A stretch of DNA of 64,000 nucleotides from an uncultured Dongia sp. (GCF_936916975.1 NZ_CAKZGO010000005.1:124001-188000), one strand, 5' to 3'. Numbered from the stretch's first letter, positions 9,113 through 17,318 are shown. The notes: generated by a model from the sequence alone, not told the origin. A program made the numbers and translations.

Positions 9113-9699
9113 CTTACATTCTCGATCGCCTGCGCTGCCGCATCGATGGCAGCCGCAATGGCGCGGGTTTGCTCGTCATTGAGCGGGCCTTGCGAGAGGC
9201 GGAGGCGGATCGCGACCTTCAGGTTTTCCATTGCGCGGAGGATCTGCGGGGCCGGGCCACCGCCATGGGCGGCGTGGGTCTCGCTGATGCGGTCGAAGAT
9301 CGCGGCGATGATCGAGTGGTTTTCAGCAAGGAACGCCTTGCCGGCATCGGTGATGGCGTAGAGCTTCTTGTTGCCTTCAGCTTCGGTCACCGTGGCGTAA
9401 CCGGTTTCCTCGAGAAGAGTGAGGGTCGGATAGACGACGCCGGGGCTGGGCGTATAGGCGCCGGCCAGCTTTTCCTCGATCGCCTTGATGACCTCATAGC
9501 CGTGGCGCGGCTTCTCGGCGATCATCTGCAGGATGACGTAGCGGAGGTCGCCGTGATCGAAGATCCGGGCGAATTTGCCCCGACCGCCGAAGCCGTGACG
9601 GCCGCCGAAACCATGGCGATGGCCGAAACCCCGGCCGCCGCCGAGCTCGTCGCGGGCAAAGCGCCTCTCGCGGCATTCCTTTAAGTGTTTGAAAAACAT
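9109..9699 (-). CDS. PadR-family transcriptional regulator, YqjI/NfeR-like
   Basis: A 196-residue repressor. A Gly/His/Arg-rich N-terminal stretch (GFGHRHGFGGRHGFGGRG, about residues 25-42) precedes a winged-helix DNA-binding domain starting GDLRYVILQMIAEKPRHGYE, with the family core TPSPGVVYPTLTLLEETGY. A long C-terminal helical dimerisation region follows. In E. coli YqjI a histidine-rich head senses nickel/iron and represses a ferric reductase, so a metal-sensing role is likely by analogy. AAAGGA sits 7 bases before the ATG. A pair of strong palindromes lies just upstream, and the DUF2218 gene follows by an ATGA overlap. Confidence 0.87.
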   Translation of the reverse strand: MFFKHLKECRERRFARDELGGGRGFGHRHGFGGRHGFGGRGKFARIFDHGDLRYVILQMIAEKPRHGYEVIKAIEEKLAGAYTPSPGVVYPTLTLLEETGYATVTEAEGNKKLYAITDAGKAFLAENHSIIAAIFDRISETHAAHGGGPAPQILRAMENLKVAIRLRLSQGPLNDEQTRAIAAAIDAAAQAIENVR

Positions 9700-9718
9700 A
9701 TATCTGTCCTTTCTGTTT

Positions 9719-9748
9719 CGATATATCGGAATTTAGATATATCTAAAT
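9719..9748. promoter_or_regulatory. Two adjacent perfect palindromes: likely operator of the PadR regulator
   Basis: CGATATATCG at 9719-9728 is a perfect 10-base palindrome. Two bases later comes ATTTAGATATATCTAAAT at 9731-9748, a perfect 18-base palindrome with the same GATATATC core. They sit 20-50 bases upstream of the PadR start codon, where a promoter would be, and 110 bases upstream of the divergent copper-chaperone gene. A third partial copy (ACATATATCTGT) overlaps the PadR start. AT-rich inverted repeats are typical PadR binding sites. Binding is inferred. Confidence 0.65.
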
Positions 9749-9859
9749 ACGGTCTGTTTCAAGTCCCGTGCCGCAGAAAATTTCCGGCGGCCTTGACCTT
9801 CCCATGATGGGAAGACCCATATTCAGGCCAGGAACGCGATCAGGCAGGAGACACGGCAC

Positions 9860-10060
9860 ATGTTGAATTTGAAGGTTGAAGGCATCACTTGCGGCGGCTG
9901 CGCCAACTCCATCAAAAAGGCGCTGGCCGTGGCGGCCCCTGGGGCCGAGGTCGCGGTGGATATTCCGACCGGCGCGGTGAAGGTCACGGGTAGCGCCGAC
10001 CGGGGCAAGGTCGTGGCGGCGATTGAAGATGCCGGATACGACGTCACGGGGGATGCCTAA
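9860..10060 (+). CDS. Heavy-metal-associated (HMA) domain copper chaperone
   Basis: A 66-residue single-domain protein with the ferredoxin-like HMA fold. The metal site is GITCGGCANSIKKAL, a variant of GMTCxxC in which Met is replaced by Ile while both cysteines are kept. The C-terminal AAIEDAGYDVTG is the family ending. It should shuttle Cu(I) to an ATPase or target protein. No copper ATPase is nearby. It is divergent from the PadR gene and shares its intergenic region, so it might be under the same control. Confidence 0.87.
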   Translation: MLNLKVEGITCGGCANSIKKALAVAAPGAEVAVDIPTGAVKVTGSADRGKVVAAIEDAGYDVTGDA

Positions 10061-10165
10061 TCCGCCCACCAGTCGAAATGTGAACAAGTCTCTCGTATTG
10101 CATCTTTGACCAGCAGCAGGTCAGTGCAATTCTCAAGCATGTCGCTATTACCAAGAGAGAGTTCC

Positions 10166-10423
10166 ATGTCGACTAACGGAACCAGCCCCGACGGCCTTGC
10201 ACAGCGCTGCTTTCTGGCAATTTTGATGATTTCTACTGGTGCTGGCTTTCTTTACGTCACCTTCCTGGCCTGTCAGTTTCTGTTTGGCGTTATATTGTCC
10301 GTCGTTCAGCTCGATCCGAACGGATTCTCGATGTTGATCTATTTTGTTTTCGTCGGAGTCATCGCACTCCTCCTGGGCAACATAACTCTAAGAATATTGG
10401 CGCGACTGAAGCGTGGCAGTTAG
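10166..10423 (+). CDS. Small two-helix membrane protein of unknown function
   Basis: An 85-residue protein not recognised. It has a short polar head (MSTNGTSPDGLAQRC), two hydrophobic segments (about residues 17-42 and 51-73) and a basic tail (RILARLKRGS), which suggests the C-terminus lies in the cytosol. The ATG at 10166 follows AAGAGAGA at a good distance; the frame also opens at 10106, but without a site. Its stop overlaps the stop of the convergent gene by 3 bases. The lower G+C of this stretch compared with its neighbours may hint at later arrival. Confidence 0.5.
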   Translation: MSTNGTSPDGLAQRCFLAILMISTGAGFLYVTFLACQFLFGVILSVVQLDPNGFSMLIYFVFVGVIALLLGNITLRILARLKRGS

Positions 10424-11028
10424 ATCTGCTGATCCGCGATCGCGCCGAAGATCTGGGCGGCGAGGTCGGCGGCGCGTTGTGTTTCTTGGCCTTGGCGATA
10501 AGCCTTCTCTGCCTGCTGGCGTCGTTCGGCTGATGAGGTTTCTGTGCCATCACCTTGCGCGACCAATGCCGCGGCGGCACCCGCAACCGCACCGGTATCG
10601 CCCGATGACGGCGATTGCACCGACACCGCTGCGGCTTGCACCCGGCGCAGCGCTTTCTCTTGATCTTCCGCTGTACCCGAGACATTGACGTTGATCGGCA
10701 CCTTGCCTTCGACGGCGTAGAGCTTGCCGTCCGGGCCGCGCTTATAGGTGTATTGCGGGACGCCGGCGAATTGGCCGGCCGTTGCCGCGTGGCGTTCTTC
10801 CTCGTTGCGCACTTCGCGGTCGCGCTGCTGCAATTCGGCGATGACGCGGCGGTCGCTTTCGGAGAGTTGTCCGGGGACATTGGCCGGTGCGGCTGTGCTG
10901 GCCGTTTCGCCTTGCGCCAGTTTGCGCACGACGAGCGTCTCGGTGCCGGGCGCACCGCCCGGAACCTTGCCGATCACCTGGCCCTGGCCGTTATTGATGA
11001 GGCTGCCGATCGTGGACATGGCCGCCAT
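10420..11028 (-). CDS. SprA-related (CJM1_0395-type) putative metalloprotease family protein
   Basis: A 202-residue protein with the family core SESDRRVIAELQQRDREVRN, then the GPDGKLYAVEGKVPINVNVS stretch typical of this family. Flanks are low-complexity and rich in Ala, Gln and Glu. In most relatives the segment after DREVR reads xHExxH, a presumed zinc site. Here it reads NEEERHAATAG, so the first histidine is replaced by glutamate and the zinc site may be lost. No signal peptide is obvious. Function is unknown, and it stands apart from neighbouring operons. Confidence 0.75.
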   Translation of the reverse strand: MAAMSTIGSLINNGQGQVIGKVPGGAPGTETLVVRKLAQGETASTAAPANVPGQLSESDRRVIAELQQRDREVRNEEERHAATAGQFAGVPQYTYKRGPDGKLYAVEGKVPINVNVSGTAEDQEKALRRVQAAAVSVQSPSSGDTGAVAGAAAALVAQGDGTETSSAERRQQAEKAYRQGQETQRAADLAAQIFGAIADQQI

Positions 11029-11057
11029 TTTGCGACTGTCGCGCGGCCGTGTCTTGG

Positions 11058-11798
11058 TTAATTGGCGGGTGTAGCCCTGGCGCAGGGGTCGCCCTTGGGA
11101 TCGGCAACGTCGTTCATGCGGGCCTGGATCGTGCCGGCGCGGCCGCGGATATAGCTGGTGGGCTTCGAGGCGGACCAGCGGATCGGATTGGGCAGGACCG
11201 CGGCCAACAGTGCCGCCTCGCGGCGGGTGAGGTCCTTGGCGGATTTTCCGAAATGCGCTTGTGCCGCGGCTTCGGCGCCGTAGATGCCGGGGCCGAACTC
11301 AACCACGTTGAGATAGATTTCGAGGATCCGCTTCTTCGACCAGGTGAGTTCGATGAGGCCGGTGAAATAGAACTCCAGCCCTTTGCGGAGATAGGTGCGG
11401 TCCGGCCATAGAAAGACGTTCTTGGCGGTCTGGTTGCTGATGGTGGAGCCGCCACGGATGCGCTTGGCATTCTGGTTGCGCTTCCAGGCCTTCTTGATCG
11501 ATTCCCAATCGAAGCCGCGATGCTCGCAGAACTTCGCATCCTCGGCGGCAATCACGGCTCGGACCAGATTGGGCGAGATGTTGTCGTAGGATTCCCAGTT
11601 CTTGTGAATCCAATTGCCCTCGACGACGCGCCACAGCATGAGCCAGGTGACCGGCGGCGGGACCCAGGCATAGACCGCGGTCATCACCACGGAAATCAGC
11701 AGGAAGAGGGCGGTCACGCGCATCAACATGCGCCAGGCGCGGCGCAGCCAACTCGATCTCTTTACAGGTTCCGCCCCAATCATCCTGCCCCTCGTCAT
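11058..11798 (-). CDS. mtgA: Monofunctional biosynthetic peptidoglycan transglycosylase
   Basis: Polymerises lipid II into glycan strands at the periplasmic face of the inner membrane, without a transpeptidase domain. The 246 residues comprise a basic head, one membrane anchor (VTALFLLISVVMTAVYAWV, about residues 27-46) and a GT51 domain. The catalytic motif EDAKFCEHRGFDWESI contains the essential Glu, followed by GGSTISNQTAKNVFLW and EIYLNVVEFGPGIYGAEAAA. Length and order match MtgA. It is alone on the minus strand, 29 bases upstream of the SprA-related gene. Confidence 0.93.
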   Translation of the reverse strand: MTRGRMIGAEPVKRSSWLRRAWRMLMRVTALFLLISVVMTAVYAWVPPPVTWLMLWRVVEGNWIHKNWESYDNISPNLVRAVIAAEDAKFCEHRGFDWESIKKAWKRNQNAKRIRGGSTISNQTAKNVFLWPDRTYLRKGLEFYFTGLIELTWSKKRILEIYLNVVEFGPGIYGAEAAAQAHFGKSAKDLTRREAALLAAVLPNPIRWSASKPTSYIRGRAGTIQARMNDVADPKGDPCARATPAN

Positions 11799-11912
11799 CC
11801 CCCCGCTTTAGGCGTGGGCCCTGGATATCTGGCTAAGCCTACTCAAGCAAGCGGCGGGGCTATGGACAAAACAGGAACGCGGATGCAAGTTTGGGATATG
11901 AGGAGTTCCGCC

Positions 11913-12392
11913 ATGCCAGATAGCCAATCCCCGGGTAGCCTGTTCCCGATACCTGATGAAACCGTCACCAACCCGTTGGTTGCCGCCGGCATTGCGCGTG
12001 GCGTGATGCGGCTCTTTGCCGATCTCGACTATGCGGCGTTGCAGGAGTTTCCGCTCAGGGTGAAGCGGCGGGCCGATATCGTGGCGCTCAACAATGCGGG
12101 CGAGATCATCATCGTCGAGATCAAATCCTGCCGCGCAGATTTCCGAGCGGACCAGAAATGGCCAGAGTATCTCGATTTCTGCGACCGCTTCTTCTTCGCC
12201 GTCTCTGCGCAGTTTCCACGCGAGATACTACCCGGCGAATGCGGTCTCATCATCGCCGACCGGCATGGCGGCGCCATCGTTCGCGAATCCGCGGCGACAC
12301 CGCTCAACGGCAACCGACGCCGCGCACAGATCTTGCAGATCGCGCTGACGGCCAGTCAACGGCTCGCGCGTGTTGCCGGCGACTTACTGTGA
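11913..12392 (+). CDS. mmcB: MmcB-family DNA repair protein
   Basis: A 159-residue putative endonuclease of the MmcB family, which in Caulobacter is SOS-induced and contributes to resistance to crosslinking damage. The fold is of PD-(D/E)XK type: RRADIVALNNAGEIIIVEIK contains the catalytic-type D and ExK, and SCRADFRADQKWPEYLDFCD is highly conserved. The ATG at 11913 has AGGAG 7 bases upstream and gives the family length. Earlier in-frame ATGs at 11862, 11883 and 11898 lack a site. I did not find a clear LexA box upstream by eye. Confidence 0.88.
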   Translation: MPDSQSPGSLFPIPDETVTNPLVAAGIARGVMRLFADLDYAALQEFPLRVKRRADIVALNNAGEIIIVEIKSCRADFRADQKWPEYLDFCDRFFFAVSAQFPREILPGECGLIIADRHGGAIVRESAATPLNGNRRRAQILQIALTASQRLARVAGDLL

Positions 12393-13220
12393 ATAACCGA
12401 GGCAGATAGCCCCCACCGCAACGACGATGCAAGCGGCAACGCGTGTCACCGTCAAGGTTTCGCCCAGAAATATTCGGCCGATCAGCGCCGCGAAGACGAC
12501 GCTGGTTTCCCGTAGCGCGGTGATGGGGCCGACAGGCCCCAGCGCGAATGCCGCGATGACGGCACCATAGGCCAGAAGCGAAACCATGCCGCCTGCTATC
12601 GCCTTCAGCGTTTCCGGTGAGCGGAGATCCAGCGTGAGCTTCCCGCGCATGATGACAAAGGTCGCTGGCAGAAGTGTGCCGTAGATCAAGCAGATCCAGG
12701 TTGCGTACACCGCTGGATTGCCTGTCTCGCGCACACCGATCGCATCGACCGTCGTGTAGCTGGCGATGAATAGACCCGTCGCGAGCGCCAACAGGATGGA
12801 TGTCGTCGTGGCCCGACCCTTGCCGAGAGCAAGGCTCATGATGCCGAGGGCGACGAGGGCAATGCCGATAATCGGCAGGACGCCGAGGCGCTCACCGGCC
12901 AGCGCGAAGCCGCCAAGCGTCACCAGCAGCGGAACGCTGCCTCTGACGATGGGATAGACTTGCCCCAATTCACCATGTCGGTATGCGGCCACCAGAAAGA
13001 CGCTGTAACCGACCTGAAGGCAGGATGAGAGGATGAGATAAAGCCAGGCGCCGGCGGGCGGCAGGGGCAGGATGAGCGCAAATGGAATGGCGACGACCGT
13101 CATGGCGAGGGTCATCACCGTGACAGTCCACAGCCTGTCAGCGCCGGTGCGCAGAACGGCGTTCCACGTTGCGTGCAGGACCGCTGCGGAGAGCGCCAGC
13201 GCGATGACGGAGAGGCTCAT
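12384..13220 (-). CDS. DMT-family (EamA) transporter
   Basis: A 278-residue polytopic membrane protein with ten hydrophobic segments in two EamA repeats. The front MSLSVIALALSAAVLHATWN and the second-half GPVGPITALRETSVVFAALI with GETLT are family-typical. Substrate unknown. The start codon at 13220 overlaps the stop of the upstream TetR gene (ATGA), so the pair is an operon, and the regulator likely controls the exporter in response to its substrate. The stop overlaps the convergent mmcB end by 9 bases. Confidence 0.87.
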   Translation of the reverse strand: MSLSVIALALSAAVLHATWNAVLRTGADRLWTVTVMTLAMTVVAIPFALILPLPPAGAWLYLILSSCLQVGYSVFLVAAYRHGELGQVYPIVRGSVPLLVTLGGFALAGERLGVLPIIGIALVALGIMSLALGKGRATTTSILLALATGLFIASYTTVDAIGVRETGNPAVYATWICLIYGTLLPATFVIMRGKLTLDLRSPETLKAIAGGMVSLLAYGAVIAAFALGPVGPITALRETSVVFAALIGRIFLGETLTVTRVAACIVVAVGAICLGYSQ

Positions 13221-13789
13221 CGTATCTCAAGGATGCTGGCAGCCGCCTTGCGCACGTTCCGGATGGCCTCGGCGCCTTGCCCCATCTGGGCAAGAAGGGT
13301 GGCGCCTTCCAGCAGCATGAAAAGGGCGGCCGCAGCGCTTTCGGCGCGACCCCGCGGCAGTGTCGCTTCGAGAATACGGCGCAATCTTCGTTTGAAATCG
13401 GCTTTCTGTTCGGCAACAGCTGCAAAGACGGGATGGCTGGGATCACCGAATTCAGCCAGGGCATGGGCAAACAGGCAGCCATGGAAATCAGTTGTCCGGA
13501 ACCAGCGTTCGTACCAGTCGAGGATTGTGTCTATTTTCTGCCTGGGTGTTGCCGCCTCGTCCGCGAGGCGATCAAGTTGGGCCGCAAAGCGTCTGGCCCG
13601 ATAGCGCAGCACTTCGACGATCAGCCCGTCCTTGCTGGGAAAATTCCGGTACATGGTCATCTTGGCGACATCCGCCTCGGCAATGATCCGATCGATGCCC
13701 GTGGCGTGGTACCCCACCCGTTTAAACAGCCGGTAAGCCGTTTCGACGATGTGCTGTCGTTTGCTGGTCGCTGGATCGGGTGTCGGCAT
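13217..13789 (-). CDS. TetR/AcrR-family transcriptional regulator
   Basis: A 190-residue repressor. The N-terminal helix-turn-helix reads IVETAYRLFKRVGYHATGID then ADVAKMTMYRNFPSKDGLI (about residues 14-60), a textbook TetR domain. The C-terminal ligand-binding part resembles the TetR_C group with DFHGCLFAHALAEFGDPSHP. It is translationally coupled by ATGA to the DMT exporter downstream and probably represses itself and that gene. The upstream 130 bases to the terminator at 13887 should hold the promoter; no clear operator palindrome was picked out by eye. Confidence 0.9.
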   Translation of the reverse strand: MPTPDPATSKRQHIVETAYRLFKRVGYHATGIDRIIAEADVAKMTMYRNFPSKDGLIVEVLRYRARRFAAQLDRLADEAATPRQKIDTILDWYERWFRTTDFHGCLFAHALAEFGDPSHPVFAAVAEQKADFKRRLRRILEATLPRGRAESAAAALFMLLEGATLLAQMGQGAEAIRNVRKAAASILEIR

Positions 13790-13886
13790 GGCGATATCTC
13801 GATGTGATGAGACAGGTCTGTATCATCACTTTGCACCTGGCAACGGCGCTCGTCAATCCCCTTGTTTGCCGCGACTGGAAGAATCC

Positions 13887-13910
13887 GGGGGCGAGGTAAT
13901 CCTCGCCCCC
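13887..13910 (-). terminator. Hairpin terminator downstream of the small DUF1127-like gene
   Basis: GGGGGCGAGG (13887-13896), loop TAAT, then CCTCGCCCCC (13901-13910): a perfect 10-bp GC-rich stem. It lies 11 bases after the stop of the leftward gene at 13922. Read on the plus strand it is followed by TTCCTTCTT, while on the minus strand the U-tract is weak, so orientation is inferred from gene position. Confidence 0.6.
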
Positions 13911-13921
13911 TTCCTTCTTAA

Positions 13922-14140
13922 CTAGACGCGATCGAAATCGAGTCCGATGTCGCGGCGCATGTGCTGCGACAACCGGGCGAGATCAAGCGGTGGCGCCTGA
14001 CCTCGCCTCGGTTTTTCACCATCACTGCGGTCCCATGCAGCATGGCTACTATCGACGGTGGTCAAACCATCGCTGTGCAGCGAGCGGTTCAGCCAACGGC
14101 CGAGCATCAGGGACCAGAGTGGAAGTTGAATCGGCATCAT
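13922..14140 (-). CDS. Small DUF1127-like protein
   Basis: A 72-residue protein. The C-terminal DLARLSQHMRRDIGLDFDRV resembles the DUF1127 (YjiS-like) core, a short arginine-rich helix found in small alphaproteobacterial proteins, some of which bind RNA or affect phosphate and carbon metabolism. The N-terminus MMPIQLPLWSLMLGRWLNRS is hydrophobic and aromatic. The ATG at 14140 has AAGGAA upstream. The frame is open further back to 14380, but that extension lacks a site and reads like non-coding sequence. It is closed by the hairpin at 13887. Function not known. Confidence 0.6.
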   Translation of the reverse strand: MMPIQLPLWSLMLGRWLNRSLHSDGLTTVDSSHAAWDRSDGEKPRRGQAPPLDLARLSQHMRRDIGLDFDRV

Positions 14141-14653
14141 GAAGTTTCCTTCTTCTTCATATCGCCCTGACGCCGGCAAAGTTTCACCGGTCCGCCGAAC
14201 GCATCCAAAAGATGGCGATCGGCCGGCATCAAAGGCTGGGGTTTGTGAATGAGATCCGATGTCGGATCGACAACCGCCCGATAGGTTGGGCGGCGGTGGC
14301 GTGCGGATGACCCTGAAAGATCCGGAAAGTGACGGAAATACGCAGCGACGAATATGTCTGGGCGCCAACGACATCCTCACGACGAGGAATCGATCAGCGA
14401 CGGAGAAATTCCGACGTTACGGGGTTAGAGTTGAAGGAGATTTCCGGTGGGAACAAGGGTCATGGGACACGCCATCGGCATGTCGGCCGACATCGAATCT
14501 CAGGCTGCTTGGCAGCTCTTTCGGGTGACATAATTCATTCGACGGTCCTCCTCCTTGTTCGAGAGGTGCGGCGAAAATACGCAGCCGACTCACGCCCGTC
14601 AAGCCATGAAAATGTATCGATGCAAATTTGGCGCAGGACTGTGGCCGCGATGC
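14141..14653. other. Intergenic region without recognisable genes
   Basis: About 510 bases between the DUF1127-like gene and the end of sspB. The open frames here have no ribosome-binding sites, carry proline/arginine-rich shadow composition and resemble no family I know. I see no strong hairpin or tRNA-like sequence. It may hold the promoter of the DUF1127-like gene. Confidence 0.5.
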
Positions 14654-15199
14654 CTACTGCTTCTTGCGGAAAGCGTCCAAGGCGACGACCGTGCCGGTGG
14701 CAGGCGCCGCCTCCGCATCGCCATCGGCTTTTGCCGCGGGACGCTGGTCGGGGAGGGCAGGTCTGATGTCCGGCTTGGTGAGCGCCAGTGTGGGCTCGTG
14801 CGATTCGAGATCTTCGTTCTCCGAGTCATCGTCGCCGGCGTTTTCGCCGGAATCGAACTGGAGGGCGAACTTCACCGACGGGTCGGCGAAGCTGACGATG
14901 GTGTCATAGGGAATGAACAGCGGCTCGTGCTTGCCGCCGAAGCTCAGCGTCACGGTGAAGCTGTCATCGGTGACTTCCAGGCCCCAGAACTGGTGCTGGA
15001 GGACGATGGTCATCTCGCGCGGATACTGGGCCTTGAGGTGCTGGGGAATGCGCACGGTCGGATTGTCGGTGCGGAAGGTCACATAAAAATGGTGATCGCC
15101 CGGCAGGCCACTGACCGCAGCTTCGGTCAAAGCGCGCCGCACGACGCCGCGCAGGGCGTCTTCCACCATCTGGTCGTACCGCAACCAATCTTTCGCCAT
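14654..15199 (-). CDS. sspB: SspB-type ClpXP adaptor (alpha form)
   Basis: A 181-residue adaptor that delivers ssrA-tagged proteins to ClpXP. It starts MAKDWLRYDQMVEDALRGVV at an ATG preceded by GGGGAGATGGG. The SspB core includes GDHHFYVTFRTDNPTVRIPQ and YPREMTIVLQHQFWGLEV, then FGGKHEPLFIPYDTIVSFAD. The C-terminal third is an acidic, Ala/Pro-rich linker ending in a short segment (GTVVALDAFRKKQ) that corresponds to the ClpX-docking tail. It lies next to the tmRNA gene on the same strand (start about 150 bases downstream), so the tag and its adaptor are neighbours. Confidence 0.92.
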   Translation of the reverse strand: MAKDWLRYDQMVEDALRGVVRRALTEAAVSGLPGDHHFYVTFRTDNPTVRIPQHLKAQYPREMTIVLQHQFWGLEVTDDSFTVTLSFGGKHEPLFIPYDTIVSFADPSVKFALQFDSGENAGDDDSENEDLESHEPTLALTKPDIRPALPDQRPAAKADGDAEAAPATGTVVALDAFRKKQ

Positions 15200-15352
15200 A
15201 GTGCCGTCCCATCTCCCCTCTTTAGGCCTGATCCGGCTAGTTGGTCCCCACGCCGCACCGGACAGCAATTGGCCGCCGGAAATCAGGTGGGGGGCTTTCT
15301 GTTGCCCGGCGCCCCCCTGGTACCGCGTTCTTTGTAAGCTACTTACAGCCCG

Positions 15353-15624
15353 TTAGGGATGTTAGGCAGCCATACGAAGATCGGATGCAACGTTGTCGTT
15401 GGCATCTCTAGGTTTGACCCGATAACGGCGGGTATCATACCGAGCAAAAACCATGTCTTTACCGCGCACGTCGATCCTGTTTCGCCCCCATGATGCCTGG
15501 CTGTCAATCTTTAAGCTATTGAACAGTAAGGGTTTATGGTGGAGGCGCCGGGTACCGCCCCCGGGTCCGCAACGCTTATTTCACAAGGCGTTTATCGCCA
15601 TAGTCGGTTTCCCGACATCCCTAA
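15353..15624 (-). ncRNA. ssrA: Two-piece, circularly permuted tmRNA
   Basis: Rescues stalled ribosomes by acting as tRNA-Ala and as mRNA. In minus-strand order, the acceptor piece (15624 down to 15537) ends GGCGCCTCCACCA with an encoded CCA. An intervening segment (about 15536-15490) is presumably removed. The coding piece begins GGGGGCGAAACAGGATCGAC at 15489 and runs to 15353. The first seven bases of the coding piece pair with the acceptor CGCCTCC to form a seven-pair stem with a G-U at position 3, the alanine identity element. The outer ends TTAGGGATG (from 15624) and CATCCCTAA (to 15353) are exact complements, closing the permuted helix. This split form is characteristic of Alphaproteobacteria. 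Exact processed ends are approximate. Confidence 0.95.
15362..15403 (-). other. tmRNA-encoded proteolysis tag reading frame
   Basis: Within the coding piece, GCC AAC GAC AAC then GTT GCA TCC GAT and CTT CGT ATG GCT GCC TAA encodes ANDNVASDLRMAA. With the alanine brought by tmRNA itself the tag is AANDNVASDLRMAA. The AANDN start is what SspB recognises and the terminal AA is the ClpX signal, matching alphaproteobacterial tags in layout. Confidence 0.93.
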
Positions 15625-15787
15625 TATAGGCGTGCTGGGCGGGATGTGAAAGTCCCGCGGCAATCTCTCGTTAATAAGTTCGGATTTGTCCTCAAGACCG
15701 GTTCCCGGTAAAACGCGCGACCGGCCTCGGCTGGGGGAGGCGGCGAATCAGCGCCTTCCGGTGCAGCATCATCAGACGGGACCCGGC

Positions 15788-16723
15788 ATGCCCTTATCAC
15801 CCGAGCAACTGGCGGCAATTGACGAACAGCGCGCGCAGTCCAATCCGACGCGCCGCGCTGTCTCACCGGCGCTCGAGGAAATCCTTTACCAGGCTGTCCC
15901 GGTGCTCGATCACGGCATCGTCCGGGTCATCGATTATATGGGCGATGACAATGCCGTGGTGCAGGCGGCGCGCGTTTCCTACGGCCGCGGCACCAAGAAG
16001 GTCTCGGAAGACCAGGGGCTCATTCACTATCTGATGCGCCACCGGCATTCGACGCCGTTCGAAATGTGCGAGATCAAGTTCCATGTGAAGATGCCGATCT
16101 TCGTGGCGCGGCAATGGATCCGCCACCGCACCGCCAATGTGAATGAATATTCGGCGCGCTATTCGATCCTCGACCGGGAGTTCTATATTCCGGCCCCCGA
16201 ACATCTGGCAGCGCAGTCATCGGTCAACCGGCAGGGGCGCGGCGAGGTGCTGGAAGGTGCCGAGGCGCAGCGCGTGCTCGATCTGCTGAAGCAGGATTCG
16301 ACCCAGGTCTACGATCATTACGCCGAGATGCTGAACGAGACCGAGAGCGGCGAGCCGATCGATCCCAACAAGCCGGGCCTCGCGCGCGAATTGGCGCGCA
16401 TGAATCTCAGCCTCAATTTCTATACCCAGTGGTATTGGAAGATCGACCTCAACAACTTCATGCATTTCCTGTCGCTGCGGGCGGACGCGCATGCGCAGTA
16501 TGAAATCCGCGTCTATGCCGAAGCCATGCTCGATATGCTGAAGCGCTGGATGCCGATGACCTATGAGGCGTTCATCCAGCATCGCCTGAATTCGGTGACC
16601 TTGTCGAAGAACGCGCTGGCGGTGGTGAAGCGGCGGTTGGCCGGCGAAACGGTGACTCAGGAAAACAGCGGCCTTGCACGCCGCGAGTGGTCCGAACTGC
16701 AGGCGCTGCTCGATAAAGCATGA
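15788..16723 (+). CDS. thyX: Flavin-dependent thymidylate synthase
   Basis: Makes dTMP from dUMP using methylene-tetrahydrofolate, FAD and NADPH. The 311-residue protein has the ThyX signature [15 protein letters not shown] (from residue 112; RHRx7S), upstream [20 protein letters not shown], and the C-terminal [17 protein letters not shown]. The ATG at 15788 gives the usual family length; earlier in-frame codons back to 15686 add an arginine-rich shadow. No thyA is seen in the window. The stop overlaps the start of the L,D-transpeptidase gene (ATGA), so the two are translated together. Confidence 0.96.
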   Translation: MPLSPEQLAAIDEQRAQSNPTRRAVSPALEEILYQAVPVLDHGIVRVIDYMGDDNAVVQAARVSYGRGTKKVSEDQGLIHYLMRHRHSTPFEMCEIKFHVKMPIFVARQWIRHRTANVNEYSARYSILDREFYIPAPEHLAAQSSVNRQGRGEVLEGAEAQRVLDLLKQDSTQVYDHYAEMLNETESGEPIDPNKPGLARELARMNLSLNFYTQWYWKIDLNNFMHFLSLRADAHAQYEIRVYAEAMLDMLKRWMPMTYEAFIQHRLNSVTLSKNALAVVKRRLAGETVTQENSGLARREWSELQALLDKA

Positions 16724-17295
16724 CCGACGTTGCTCTCGATATAGCCGATTGGCGGGACGCACCGCGCGCGCGGGCGAATTTCATTCGCTGGCGGCGGCAT
16801 GCCTTGCTGGCGGCGCTGATTGGCGCGTTCATCTGGATGGCACTTGCCACGCTGCCTGGTCCCGTGATGGCGTTGGTGATCGGGCCGGTCGACAAGGTGC
16901 TGGTGGACAAGAGCGCGCGGACACTGTCCTTGCTGCGCGACGGCAAGGCGGTGTGGAGCACCAAGGTTTCGCTGGGCAAGAATCCGACCGGCCAGAAGCG
17001 CCGCGAAGGCGATCAGCGGACGCCGGAAGGTGTCTATAAACTCATCTGGGGCAATGATGCCTCGACGCATCATCGTTCGCTGCTGGTGTCCTACCCGACC
17101 AAGAAGCAGGCGGCGCGTGCTGTGGCCAATGGCCAGGCTGCCGGTGGCGGCATCATGATCCACGGCCAGCGTCAGTGGTGGCGGTGGTTCAACCGCTCGC
17201 CGCTCACCAATGGCTGCATCGGGGTCAGCAATCTGGCGATGGATGTGATCTGGTCGGCGGTGGCGCTGGGGACACCGATTGAGATCAGGCCTTAG
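16720..17295 (+). CDS. L,D-transpeptidase (YkuD domain) with N-terminal anchor
   Basis: A 191-residue periplasmic enzyme. One membrane segment (about residues 27-55, [20 protein letters not shown]) is followed by a YkuD domain from about residue 58. The catalytic motif is present: H148 in MIHGQ and C166 in [12 protein letters not shown]. Such enzymes form 3-3 peptidoglycan crosslinks or attach proteins to the wall. The start overlaps the thyX stop by 4 bases. It is short compared with multi-domain family members but complete for the single-domain type. Confidence 0.9.
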   Translation: MTDVALDIADWRDAPRARANFIRWRRHALLAALIGAFIWMALATLPGPVMALVIGPVDKVLVDKSARTLSLLRDGKAVWSTKVSLGKNPTGQKRREGDQRTPEGVYKLIWGNDASTHHRSLLVSYPTKKQAARAVANGQAAGGGIMIHGQRQWWRWFNRSPLTNGCIGVSNLAMDVIWSAVALGTPIEIRP

Positions 17296-17318
17296 TCGGC
17301 TTATCGTGGGATCCAAAC

